From Viridibacterium sp047600765 (GTDB lineage Bacteria > Pseudomonadota > Gammaproteobacteria > Burkholderiales > Rhodocyclaceae): a stretch of 64,000 bases of DNA. The stretch covers positions 868,001-932,000 of the forward strand of contig JASGKF010000002.1 in NCBI GenBank assembly GCA_047600765.1. Direction: 5' to 3'. The position numbers and the translations under genes were made by a program. This document shows positions 33,295 to 42,021 of this stretch, one piece after another. Numbering within the stretch: the first letter of the stretch is position 1; the number at the start of each line of letters is the position of its first letter. Under the pieces are notes generated by a model. It was not told where the DNA came from, did not search any database, and saw only the letters and a program-made list of their open reading frames with translations.

Positions 33295-35571
33295 TTAGCT
33301 GTTTGCGGTGACAGGTTTGGTGACGCTCACAGTAGCTGCCTTGGGCTTGCACAACAGCTTGTATGCAAACGCACCGAGGAACAGCACGCCCACCGAGAAC
33401 ACGATGTCACCCGGCACGCGCAGCCACACGAGGGTGGTGACGACGCTGGAGTGGATGATGTCGGGCGAGCGGGCGAACCACAGGCCCTGGCTGACGCTGG
33501 CCCAGGCCTGGTAGATGCCGGCGGGCAGGAGCGACATGAAGACCATCATGGCGAGGCCGATGTTGAGCGACCAGAAGGCGCCGGACAGCAGCTTGTCGTT
33601 CCACGCCGCACGCGGGGCGAGGCCGCGCAGGCAGAACAGCATGAGGCCGATGCCGAGCATGCCGTACACACCGAACAGTGCGGCGTGGCCGTGGGCGGCG
33701 GTCATGTTGAGGCCTTGCACGTAGTACAGCGAGATCGGCGGGTTGATGGCGAAGCCGAGCAGGCCGGCGCCGACGGTGTTCCAGAAGCCGACGGCGACGA
33801 AGCACAGGATCGGCCACTTGTAGGCGGCGACCCAGGGCGCGGCCTGGCTGCGCTTGTAGTTGCGATACGCCTCGATGCCGATGAGGCTGAGCGGCACCAC
33901 TTCGAGTGCGGAGAAGACTGCGCCGACGGCGATGACCGAGGTGGGTGTGCCGGTGAAGTAGAGGTGGTGCAGGGTGCCGAGGATGCCGCCGAAGAGGAAC
34001 ACGATGGTCTCGAGCACGATGGCCGAGTTGGCCGCTGCGGCGCCGATGAGGCCCAGGCGTGTGAAGAGCAGGGCGATGACGGCGGTGGCGAACACTTCGA
34101 AGAAGCCTTCGACCCACAGATGCACGAGCCACCATCTCCAGTACTCGATCATGGCGTAGTGGCTCTTCTGGCCCCACATCAGCGAGCTGGCGTAGAAGCC
34201 GCCGATGCAGACGGCCGACAGGAAGACCATCATGATCAGGCCACGGCTTTCGCCGGGACGCTTGAGTGCGGGCCACAGGGCGCGGCCCATGAGGCCCAGC
34301 CAGATGAGCAGGCCGGCGAACAGACCAAATTGCCAGATGCGGCCCATGCTGGTGTATTCCAGCCCCTGGTTGCCGAGCCAGAATGCAAAATGGGTACCGA
34401 GGCGTTGCTGTGCGCCGATCCAGCCACAGGCAATGGAGCCGACGACGATCAGTAGTAGTGCATAGAACAGCACGTTGACGCCAAGCTTCTGGAACTTCGG
34501 TTCATGGCCGGAGAGCGCGGGCGAGATGTAGAGGCCGGTGGCGAGCCAGGCGGTGGCGATCCACAGCACGCCGAGCTGGGTGTGGATGGTGCGGCTGACG
34601 GTGTAGGGCAGGATCTCGGCGAGCGGGATGCCGAAGAACTGCTGGCCTTCGACCGAGTAGTGCGCGGTGATGGCGCCCATCAGCACTTGCGTGAGCAAGA
34701 GGCCGATGACGACGTAGAAGTACTTGTGCGTGGCGCGCATCGAGGGCGTGGGCTTGAGGTCGATCAGCGGGTCGCTGCCGGGCGCTGCGGGATCGGCTTC
34801 TTCTTCATGCGCGTTGTGATACCAGACCATGGCGGCGATGCCGGCGATCAGCAGGATCACGCTGGCGATGGACCACAGGCCGTTGCCGGTGGTGGGCGTG
34901 TTGCCGACCAGGGGTTCGTGCGGCCAGTTGCTGGTGTAGGAGAGATTGGTTTCGCCGGGCCGGTCGGTGGTGGCGGACCAGGCGGACCAGAAGAAGAAGG
35001 TGGGCAGGGCGGCGAGGTCGCCTTCATCCTTGAGCGTGGCCTTGACCATGGCGTATTGCTCGCGCAGGGCTTCGAGCGAGGTGTCGGCGCCGAAGAGGCC
35101 GCTGTAGTGCTGAGAGAGCTGGCGAATGACGGCGGCGCGCTCGCTGCTGACGGCCAGCGTCTTCGTGTCGGCGTCGTAGCGGTTGGCGCGCATCTCCTGC
35201 TTCACGCGTTCGGCGATCAGGGCTTGTTCGTCACGGGCGAGCTGGTCGAAGTTGCGTTGATATTGCTTTTGAGCGAGTGCATCGCGCAGGGCGACGGCCT
35301 CGCGGTGCAGCCAGTCAGCCGACCAGTCGGGGGCGACGTAGCTGCCGTGGCCCCACACCGAGCCGAGTTGCTGACCGCCAGCCGACAGCCAGGCCTGCTG
35401 GCCGCGCTGGATCTGTTCGCCGCTGAACAGCACGCGGCCGTCCTGTGCGACGACCTGTTGCGGAATGGGCGGGGCGGACAGGTAGATCTCCCTGCCCATC
35501 CAGCCGAGCGCGGCGAATGAGAGCAGGAAGACCACGGCCAGCCCACGCCAGAGAGTGCGCGATTTGCTCAT
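33295..35571 (-). CDS. norB: Quinol-dependent nitric oxide reductase, qNorB
   Basis: A 758-residue membrane enzyme reducing NO to nitrous oxide. It has the extra N-terminal helix and periplasmic cytochrome-like domain (about residues 30-220) that mark the single-subunit quinol type, so no NorC is needed. Histidine ligands of the heme b / b3 / FeB sites are visible in SRTIHTQLGVLW, WWLVHLWVEGFFEVF (with the conserved Glu), LHHLYFTGTP and AAHGHAALFGVYG. Two NsrR-type operators and an FNR/DNR-type box lie upstream. NO produced by NirK in the same island is thereby removed. No nosZ is in the window. Confidence 0.95.
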   Translation of the reverse strand: MSKSRTLWRGLAVVFLLSFAALGWMGREIYLSAPPIPQQVVAQDGRVLFSGEQIQRGQQAWLSAGGQQLGSVWGHGSYVAPDWSADWLHREAVALRDALAQKQYQRNFDQLARDEQALIAERVKQEMRANRYDADTKTLAVSSERAAVIRQLSQHYSGLFGADTSLEALREQYAMVKATLKDEGDLAALPTFFFWSAWSATTDRPGETNLSYTSNWPHEPLVGNTPTTGNGLWSIASVILLIAGIAAMVWYHNAHEEEADPAAPGSDPLIDLKPTPSMRATHKYFYVVIGLLLTQVLMGAITAHYSVEGQQFFGIPLAEILPYTVSRTIHTQLGVLWIATAWLATGLYISPALSGHEPKFQKLGVNVLFYALLLIVVGSIACGWIGAQQRLGTHFAFWLGNQGLEYTSMGRIWQFGLFAGLLIWLGLMGRALWPALKRPGESRGLIMMVFLSAVCIGGFYASSLMWGQKSHYAMIEYWRWWLVHLWVEGFFEVFATAVIALLFTRLGLIGAAAANSAIVLETIVFLFGGILGTLHHLYFTGTPTSVIAVGAVFSALEVVPLSLIGIEAYRNYKRSQAAPWVAAYKWPILCFVAVGFWNTVGAGLLGFAINPPISLYYVQGLNMTAAHGHAALFGVYGMLGIGLMLFCLRGLAPRAAWNDKLLSGAFWSLNIGLAMMVFMSLLPAGIYQAWASVSQGLWFARSPDIIHSSVVTTLVWLRVPGDIVFSVGVLFLGAFAYKLLCKPKAATVSVTKPVTANS

Positions 35572-35621
35572 GTTGTTCTCCTGGAAGTCGGTGGTGTGCT
35601 CAGGCCGGTGGGTTGGCCATT

Positions 35622-35644
35622 AAGATGCAAGATATATGCATCTT
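35622..35644 (-). promoter_or_regulatory. NsrR-type operator 1 upstream of norB
   Basis: AAGATGCA-N7-TGCATCTT, a perfect 8-base dyad. It has the same 8-7-8 geometry as the nirK operator. Confidence 0.85.
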
Positions 35645-35648
35645 TAAA

Positions 35649-35671
35649 AAGATGCAATAAAAATGCACCTT
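35649..35671 (-). promoter_or_regulatory. NsrR-type operator 2 upstream of norB
   Basis: AAGATGCA-N7-TGCACCTT, one mismatch, 27 bases from operator 1 centre to centre, with the predicted norB transcription start inside it. Tandem sites suggest tight repression. Confidence 0.75.
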
Positions 35672-35697
35672 ATAGAGCGAGCCACAAGGAGCAGCTT

Positions 35698-35711
35698 TTG
35701 ACGCGGATCAG
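35698..35711 (-). promoter_or_regulatory. FNR/DNR-type box upstream of norB
   Basis: TTGAC-N4-ATCAG on the plus strand matches the FNR/DNR dyad at nine of ten positions. A TATAAG -10 element on the minus strand lies at 35674-35669. A start near 35663 would put this box at -41.5, the classical class II activating position, with the NsrR sites covering the start. Confidence 0.65.
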
Positions 35712-35712
35712 T

Positions 35713-36546
35713 TCAGCGTTGCTGGAGGTCGATGCGGGCGCCGCCGGGCACTTCGACGATGTGGCGGGCGCTGCCGTTGGTGCGCACGAAGTCGGCGCGC
35801 AGCCAGACGCTGCGGGCAGAGGGGTTGTAGACGCGGCTGCTGTCGGCGGTGAACTGCAGGCGGTCGAGCGCGTCGAGGTAGTCGATTACGTCGATGTTGG
35901 TGGCGTACCAGATGTCGGCATGGCGGCCGGCCATGCGGGCAAAGGTTTCGATGACCTGCCAGTTGTCTTCGTTCTCGAAGTCGATGCTGTGACCCCAGAT
36001 GTAGAGCAGGTCGAGGTGCTGCGGTTTGTCGCGATGAAGAAAGCTCTCGCCGAGCGCCAGCAGATCTTCGCGATGGTGCAGGGTGGGGTGCCAGGCGAAG
36101 CGCGCGTCGGGCAGGGTGAACTGCCGCGTCAACACGGTGCTGCGTGCGTAGGCGATGCCCAGGTTGGGCAGCAGGCTGCTGAGGCGTTCGTTCTGCTGGC
36201 CGTTGGGGTAGGCGAAGCCGCGCACGGGGTAGCCGACGAGGTCCTCGAGCCGTTTGCGGTCGTCGATGATCTGCTGCACCAGCATCTCTTGCGGGCAGCG
36301 TGTCAGCGTGGGGTGGGTGAGGCTGTGCGCAGCGACTTCGTGGCCGGCGTAGAGCTCGGCGACTTCATTCGCGTTGATGCGGCTGTCACGGCCGAACTTG
36401 CCGCCGTTGAGATTGAAAGTGGCCTTCAGCCCGTGCGTGTTGAGGATGTCGACGAGACGGCGGTCCCAGACCTTGCCGTCGTCATAGCTCAGCGTGATGG
36501 CGCGGTGGCGCCCGCCGGGGAAGCAGTAAGTGACGTGTTCAAGCAT
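35713..36546 (-). CDS. Polysaccharide deacetylase (NodB-like)
   Basis: A 277-residue protein with the NodB homology domain: motif 1 AITLSYDDGK, motif 2 HEVAAHSLTHPTL (metal-binding His pair) and the later GFAYPNG. Motif 1 has Tyr-Asp-Asp where many have Phe-Asp-Asp. No signal peptide is seen. Related enzymes remove acetyl groups from N-acetylglucosamine or other glycans. Substrate is unknown and the gene is not clearly co-transcribed with its neighbours; its 3' end touches the norB promoter region. The ATG at 36546 gives the family start. Confidence 0.8.
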   Translation of the reverse strand: MLEHVTYCFPGGRHRAITLSYDDGKVWDRRLVDILNTHGLKATFNLNGGKFGRDSRINANEVAELYAGHEVAAHSLTHPTLTRCPQEMLVQQIIDDRKRLEDLVGYPVRGFAYPNGQQNERLSSLLPNLGIAYARSTVLTRQFTLPDARFAWHPTLHHREDLLALGESFLHRDKPQHLDLLYIWGHSIDFENEDNWQVIETFARMAGRHADIWYATNIDVIDYLDALDRLQFTADSSRVYNPSARSVWLRADFVRTNGSARHIVEVPGGARIDLQQR

Positions 36547-36611
36547 GGGCGGATTCTGGCACAGCGTGGCGGACGCGACATTGACCGGGCTTGCTGTTGT
36601 TGCCGGCCGCT

Positions 36612-37229
36612 TCAGCTCTGCCGCAGGCCCTTGATGTAGGAGCGCACGAGCAGTTCTGCGTGGGGCATCAGCGGGTAGCGTGCCGGGTCCATGAGCCAGT
36701 GGAAGCAGGCGCCGTCGAAGATGGCGAACAGCCCCAGTGCGGCGGTGCGCGCGGGCGTGTCGGCAGGGATCTGGCCCTTCTCGATGGCTGCGCGGAACTT
36801 GCCTTCGACCTCGTCGAGGCATTGCTCGCGCATGTCAACGAAGTGCTGGCGCACAGCGTCGTTCTCTTCGACGTACTCGCACTTGGTGAGGACGATGCTG
36901 GTGATCTCCTGCGCCTGCTGGTTTTCCGAGATCAGGCGCAGCACGGCCAGCATCTTGTTCTCGATGCCGCCCAAGGGGTCTTCGGCGTACTTCTGTTCCA
37001 GCTCCTCGACGAGGGCATCGATGGGCAGGGAGGCGCGCTCCCAGAGGGCGGCGAGCAGGGCTGCCTTGTTCTCGAAGTGCCAGTAAACGGCGCCACGCGT
37101 GAGGCCGGCCTCGGTGGCGATTTCATGCAGCGAGGTGTGCGACACGCCGCGCTCGCAGAACACGCGCTGGGCGGCGTCGAGCAGCTGGCAGCGCGTGGCC
37201 TGGGCTTCTTCCTTGGTCTTGCGAACCAT
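36612..37229 (-). CDS. TetR-family repressor, AcrR/TtgR type
   Basis: A 205-residue regulator. The N-terminal helix-turn-helix (RCQLLDAAQRVFCERGVSHTSLHEIATEAGLTRGAVYWHFENKAALL) is that of AcrR, TtgR and MtrR. The C-terminal ligand domain follows (about residues 75-205). It is divergent from the RND pump genes and almost certainly represses them, since a dyad operator lies within the pump promoter. Start at 37229 gives the family N-terminus MVRKTKEEA. Confidence 0.9.
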   Translation of the reverse strand: MVRKTKEEAQATRCQLLDAAQRVFCERGVSHTSLHEIATEAGLTRGAVYWHFENKAALLAALWERASLPIDALVEELEQKYAEDPLGGIENKMLAVLRLISENQQAQEITSIVLTKCEYVEENDAVRQHFVDMREQCLDEVEGKFRAAIEKGQIPADTPARTAALGLFAIFDGACFHWLMDPARYPLMPHAELLVRSYIKGLRQS

Positions 37230-37324
37230 GATTGATGGGGTCTCCGGAGCGGCCGGCTTGAGCCTGGCCGCGAAAATCTTTACTGCTGCATATCCCTGCG
37301 AATGATGTGGATTATAGAGAGGTA

Positions 37325-37354
37325 TTGACATACATGCAAGGATGTATGTTTAAT
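37325..37354 (+). promoter_or_regulatory. Promoter of the RND pump operon
   Basis: TTGACA at 37325-37330 (perfect -35) and TTTAAT at 37349-37354 (-10, five of six) with an 18-base spacer. Transcription would start near 37361, giving a leader of about 180 bases before the first gene. Confidence 0.75.
37328..37349. promoter_or_regulatory. TetR/AcrR-type operator
   Basis: ACATACAT-N6-ATGTATGT is a perfect 8-base dyad (37328-37335, 37342-37349) in the promoter spacer, like the TACATACA-type sites of AcrR and TtgR. Binding would block RNA polymerase and hence repress the pump. Confidence 0.8.
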
Positions 37355-37544
37355 GGCGTCGAGTCGAATCGATTGCAATGCGCTGCAACATCGGCAATTC
37401 CGCTCAGTCGTTCGTTTGCCATACGAATGTCCTACAGTGTGACTTGTTGCGGCGCCGCAAGATTGCGCCCCGGATTCCAGCCTTACCCGCTTTTGTCGCC
37501 CCGATTTCTGACGCTTTTTGAATTCCCTCCACGGAGAACCCGCA

Positions 37545-38765
37545 ATGAACCGCAATGTTTTCAAACCCGCATTGGCAGCCTTGAGCCTGTCGGTGCTTCT
37601 CGCTGCTTGCTCCAAGGGCCCTGAAGGCCAGGGTGGTGGTCATGGCGGTATGGGTGGCCCCATGCCGGCGATGCCGGTGACGGCCGTGACCGTGCAGGCC
37701 AAAGAGCTGCCCGTCGTCTTCGACTACACCGGCCAGACGGTGGGCTCGAAGGAGGTGGAAGTGCGCGCCCGCGTGGGCGGCATCCTCGAAAAGCGTCACT
37801 ACACCGAAGGCCTCGCCGTGGGTGCGGGCCAGGTGCTGTTCGAACTCGACGACAAGCCGCTGAAGGCGCAGGCCGCTGCGGCTGAAGCCGATGTGGCGAC
37901 TGCCCAGGCACGTGCTGCACAGGCCAGCCGCGAGTCGGCCCGCTTGAAGCCGCTGCTGGCCGACAAGGCCGTGAGCCAGCAGGAGTACGACAACGCGGTG
38001 TCGAACGAACAGATCACCGCCGCCGGTTTGCTGGCCGCCAAGGCCCGCCTGCAGGAGATCAACCTCAACCTCGGTTACACGCGTGTCGTGGCGCCGGTGT
38101 CGGGTGTGGTCGGTCGTGCGCTGAAGTCGGAAGGCAGCCTCGTGTCGCAAGCCGACAGCCTGCTTGCCACCCTGGTGCAGCTGAACCCGATGTACGTGGG
38201 CTTCGGTCCTTCGGAAAACGAGCAGAGCGCGATTGATCGTGACGTTGTGGCGGGCTCGTTGAAGCTGCCCAAGGGCGGTGCATGGAGCGTCGAGGTGCGT
38301 GACGTCGAAGGTCGCCTGCTGGCCAAGGGCGGTCGCCTCAACTTCACCGATTCGCGTGTGAGCAACCAGACCGGCACGGTCGAGATGCGCGCTGAAGTGC
38401 CGAATGCGGATGGTCACCTGAAGGCTGGTCAGTTCGTGCGTGTGTCGCTGGCTGGCGCTGTGCGCCCCGAAGCGATCACCGTGCCGCAGGCGGCCGTGCT
38501 CGAAGGGCCGCAAGGCAAGATGGTGCTCGTCGCTGGCAAGGACAAGGATGGCAAGACGATTGCCATGCCACGTCCGGTCGAGGTGGGTGAGTGGGCGCGT
38601 GGCGAAGACGGCGCGCGCGTGTGGGTGATCAAGAAGGGCCTCGCCTCGGGCGACCAGGTGATTCTCGACAACCTCACCAAGCTCATGATGCGCCCCGGTG
38701 CCGAGATCGCGCCGGCCGCACCTTCCGCGCAATCGGCCCCCGCCGCAGCTCCCGCTGGCAAATAA
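37545..38765 (+). CDS. RND efflux periplasmic adaptor (MexA/AcrA type) lipoprotein
   Basis: A 406-residue membrane fusion protein. A lipoprotein signal ends in LLAAC (Cys about residue 22), placing it at the inner membrane face in the periplasm. The order of lipoyl halves, alpha-hairpin (about residues 100-165, with AAAEADVATAQARA) and beta-barrel is that of MexA/AcrA. It couples the pump to the outer-membrane channel. The ATG at 37545 has GGAG eight bases before it; an upstream ATG at 37518 would spoil the signal peptide. Confidence 0.93.
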   Translation: MNRNVFKPALAALSLSVLLAACSKGPEGQGGGHGGMGGPMPAMPVTAVTVQAKELPVVFDYTGQTVGSKEVEVRARVGGILEKRHYTEGLAVGAGQVLFELDDKPLKAQAAAAEADVATAQARAAQASRESARLKPLLADKAVSQQEYDNAVSNEQITAAGLLAAKARLQEINLNLGYTRVVAPVSGVVGRALKSEGSLVSQADSLLATLVQLNPMYVGFGPSENEQSAIDRDVVAGSLKLPKGGAWSVEVRDVEGRLLAKGGRLNFTDSRVSNQTGTVEMRAEVPNADGHLKAGQFVRVSLAGAVRPEAITVPQAAVLEGPQGKMVLVAGKDKDGKTIAMPRPVEVGEWARGEDGARVWVIKKGLASGDQVILDNLTKLMMRPGAEIAPAAPSAQSAPAAAPAGK

Positions 38766-38832
38766 GGCATACATGACATACGCGGCGCGCTGATCTGATG
38801 GTCAGCGCCTCTCACCCGAACGCGAGGCTCAC

Positions 38833-41800
38833 ATGTTTTCACGCTTCTTCATAGACAGGCCGATTTTTGCGGCTGTCATATCCATCTTCATCGCGCTGGC
38901 AGGGCTGGCGGCGATCCGTGTGCTGCCGATTGCGCAGTACCCGGAAATCGCCCCGCCCACCGTGCAGATCCAGGCCATCTACCCCGGCGCTTCGGCCGAG
39001 GTGCTGGAGCAGACCGTTGCGGCGCCCATCGAAAGCCAGGTCAACGGCGTCGAGCACATGATGTACCTGAATTCGACGTCGGCATCGAATGGTGTGGTGA
39101 CCATCACCGTGACCTTCGATATCGGTACCGACATCGATCAGGCTGCGCTCAACGTCAACAACCGCGTCAAGCAGGTCGAGTCGCGCCTGCCGCAGGAAGT
39201 GCGGCGCCAGGGCGTGACCGTGCAGAAGGGCTCGTCGAGCTTCCTGCAGGTTATTGCTTTCTATTCGCCTGACAGCCGTTACGACAACCTGTACATCAGC
39301 AACTACGTGACGCTGAACGTGCTGGATCGCATCAAGCGCGTGCCGGGCACGACCAATGTGCAGATCTTCGGTGCCAAGGACTATGCAATGCGCATCTGGC
39401 TGAAGCCGGACCGCATGGCGCAGCTGGGCGTGACCGTCGGCGAAATTGCTGCCGCGGTGAATGCGCAGAACGCGCAGTTTGCGCCGGGCAAGATCGGCCA
39501 GATGCCGGCGGCTACCGGGCAGGAGCTGGTCTACACCATCACCACGCAAGGCCGCCTGCCGGACGCCAAGGCGTTTGAAGAAATCATCGTCCGTTCGAAT
39601 GGTTTCGGCGGCAAGCTGCGCCTGAAGGATGTGGCGCGCGTCGAGCTGGGCGCCAAGGACAACGACTTCGTCGGCCGCATCAACGGCAAGCCGGCAACGC
39701 TGCTCGGTATCTTCCTGCAGCCGGGTGCCAACGCGTTGGGCGTGGCCGATGAAGTGAACGCCACGATGGCCGAGCTGTCGCAGAAATTCCCCGAGGGCCT
39801 GACGCACAAGGTGGCTTACGACACGACGCGTTTCGTGAAGGTGTCGATCCACGAAGTGGTGAAGACACTGGGCGAGGCGATGCTGCTGGTCTTCCTCGTT
39901 GTCTTCCTGTTCCTGCAGAACTGGCGTGCAACGCTGATCCCCATCGTCGCGGTGCCGGTGTCGCTGTTGGGTACCTTCGCCGGCATGATCATGCTGGGCT
40001 ACTCGATCAACACGCTCACGCTGTTCGGCATGGTGCTGGCCATCGGTATCGTGGTTGACGATGCGATCGTGGTGCTCGAGAACGTCGAACGCATCATGCA
40101 CGAGCAGCACATGAGTGCGCGCAAGGCGGCCATCCAGGCCATGCACGAGGTGACGGGCCCCGTCATCGCCATCGTGCTGGTGCTGGTGTCGGTGTTCGTG
40201 CCTATCGCCTTCCTCGGTGGCCTGACGGGTGAGCTGTTCCGCCAGTTCGCGGTGACCATCGCGATTGCGGTGAGTATTTCGGGTCTCGTTGCGCTGACGC
40301 TGACGCCGGCACTGTGCGTGCTGATCCTCAAGAGCGAGCACAAGGCGGACAACTTCTTCTTCCGCGCCTTCAACCGCTTGTTCGGTGCGCTGACGCGTCG
40401 CTACACCTGGCTGGTGGGTGGTCTCGCACGCCGTGCGCTGCTGGGCATCGTGTTGTTCGGCGGCATGATCGCGCTGACCGGCAAGCTGTGGGTCGGCACG
40501 CCGGGCTCGCTGGTGCCGGACGAAGACCAGGGCTGGTTCATCTCGGCCGTGTTCCTGCCGGATGGTGCCTCGCTGCAACGCACGGACAAGATCGTTCAGC
40601 AGGTCACGGACATCATCAAGTCCAACCCTGCGAACGAGGACGTGATCGCTTTCACCGGCTTCGACTTCCTCGGTGGTAGCTACAAGAACTCGGCCGCCAC
40701 GATCTTCGTGACGCAGAAGCCCTGGGACCAGCGCAAGCTGCCTACGCAGGCCCTGGTCGGCGAGGTGTATGGCAAGACGGCGGGCATTCGCGAAGCACTG
40801 ATCCTGGCCTTCAACCCGCCCGCGATCTTCGGTCTCGGTCAGGCTGGTGGTTTCGAGTTCTACATCCAGAACCGTGGTGATGGTGGTCCCAAGCGTACGG
40901 CCGAAGTGGTCTACGGCTTCATGGGCAAGGCCATGCAGAACAAGAAGCTCGCCTACGTGCAGACCTTGTGGCGTGCCTCGTCACCGCAGCTCTACGTCGA
41001 TGTCGACCGCGAGCGCGCGGCGGCACTGGGCGTGTCGCTCGACGATGCGTTCAACACGCTGTCGGCAACGCTGGGCACTTACTACGTCAATGATTTCAAC
41101 AAGTACGGCCGCACCTGGCAGGTGTTGATGGCAGCGGATACGCAGTACCGCATGAAGCCTGAGGACATCGGCAAGATCTACGTCAAGGCCAGCGGTGGTC
41201 GCATGCTGCCGATGTCGTCCTTCACCACGGTGAAGTACAGCTCGGGCCCGGATACGCTGGATCGCTTCAACAACCTGCCGGCTGTGAAGATGCTGGGCTC
41301 CGGTGCGCCGGGCGTCAGCTCGGGGCAGGCGATTGCCGAGATCGAGAAGCTCGCGGCCGAAGTGTTGCCGCCGGATTTCTCGCTCGACTGGAGCGGTGCG
41401 TCGTACCAGGAGAAGCGTGCCTCGGGTGCATCAGGTCTCGCGCTGGGCATGGCTGTGGTGATGGTGTTCCTGATCCTCGCTGCGCAATACGAGAAGTGGT
41501 CGCTGCCGCTGTCGGTGCTGCTCGCTGTGCCCTTCGGCATCTTCGGTGCACTGGGCGGTGTGTGGCTGCACAACATCGTGTTCGGCTGGTTGTCGGGAGG
41601 CATGGCGCCGCCACTGACCAACGATGTGTACTTCCAGATCGGTCTGGTGACACTGATCGGTCTGGCGGCGAAGAACGCGATCCTGATCGTCGAGTTCGCG
41701 GTGCAGAAGCGTCATGAAGGCATGTCGACGCTGGATGCGGCCATCGAAGCGGCACGCCTGCGCTTCCGCCCCATCATCATGACCTCGATGGCCTTCATCC

Positions 41801-42021
41801 TCGGCGTGGTGCCGCTGGCCTTCTCGTCGGGCGCCGGTGCCGGTGCTCGCCAGTCGGTCGGTACGGGCGTCATGACCGGCATGCTGGCTGCGACCTTCCT
41901 CGCCATTTTCTTCGTGCCGCTGTTCTTCCGTCTGATCAACGATCTGACGGGTGACAAGCCGGCGCCCAAATCGGATGCGGGGGATGACACGCCTGCCGCG
42001 CTGGAGAAGCAAGATGCCTGA
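38833..42021 (+). CDS. RND efflux transporter, HAE1 family (MexB/AcrB type)
   Basis: A 1062-residue inner-membrane proton antiporter with twelve transmembrane segments and two large periplasmic loops. Proton-relay residues D409 and D410 (GIVVDDAIVVLENV) and K947 (GLAAKNAILIVEFA) are present. It expels drugs, solvents or other hydrophobic compounds through the adaptor and OprM-like channel. The sequence is nearer MexB/AcrB than aliphatic-amide pumps. A 67-base gap follows the adaptor gene, and the stop overlaps the channel gene. Confidence 0.95.
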   Translation: MFSRFFIDRPIFAAVISIFIALAGLAAIRVLPIAQYPEIAPPTVQIQAIYPGASAEVLEQTVAAPIESQVNGVEHMMYLNSTSASNGVVTITVTFDIGTDIDQAALNVNNRVKQVESRLPQEVRRQGVTVQKGSSSFLQVIAFYSPDSRYDNLYISNYVTLNVLDRIKRVPGTTNVQIFGAKDYAMRIWLKPDRMAQLGVTVGEIAAAVNAQNAQFAPGKIGQMPAATGQELVYTITTQGRLPDAKAFEEIIVRSNGFGGKLRLKDVARVELGAKDNDFVGRINGKPATLLGIFLQPGANALGVADEVNATMAELSQKFPEGLTHKVAYDTTRFVKVSIHEVVKTLGEAMLLVFLVVFLFLQNWRATLIPIVAVPVSLLGTFAGMIMLGYSINTLTLFGMVLAIGIVVDDAIVVLENVERIMHEQHMSARKAAIQAMHEVTGPVIAIVLVLVSVFVPIAFLGGLTGELFRQFAVTIAIAVSISGLVALTLTPALCVLILKSEHKADNFFFRAFNRLFGALTRRYTWLVGGLARRALLGIVLFGGMIALTGKLWVGTPGSLVPDEDQGWFISAVFLPDGASLQRTDKIVQQVTDIIKSNPANEDVIAFTGFDFLGGSYKNSAATIFVTQKPWDQRKLPTQALVGEVYGKTAGIREALILAFNPPAIFGLGQAGGFEFYIQNRGDGGPKRTAEVVYGFMGKAMQNKKLAYVQTLWRASSPQLYVDVDRERAAALGVSLDDAFNTLSATLGTYYVNDFNKYGRTWQVLMAADTQYRMKPEDIGKIYVKASGGRMLPMSSFTTVKYSSGPDTLDRFNNLPAVKMLGSGAPGVSSGQAIAEIEKLAAEVLPPDFSLDWSGASYQEKRASGASGLALGMAVVMVFLILAAQYEKWSLPLSVLLAVPFGIFGALGGVWLHNIVFGWLSGGMAPPLTNDVYFQIGLVTLIGLAAKNAILIVEFAVQKRHEGMSTLDAAIEAARLRFRPIIMTSMAFILGVVPLAFSSGAGAGARQSVGTGVMTGMLAATFLAIFFVPLFFRLINDLTGDKPAPKSDAGDDTPAALEKQDA

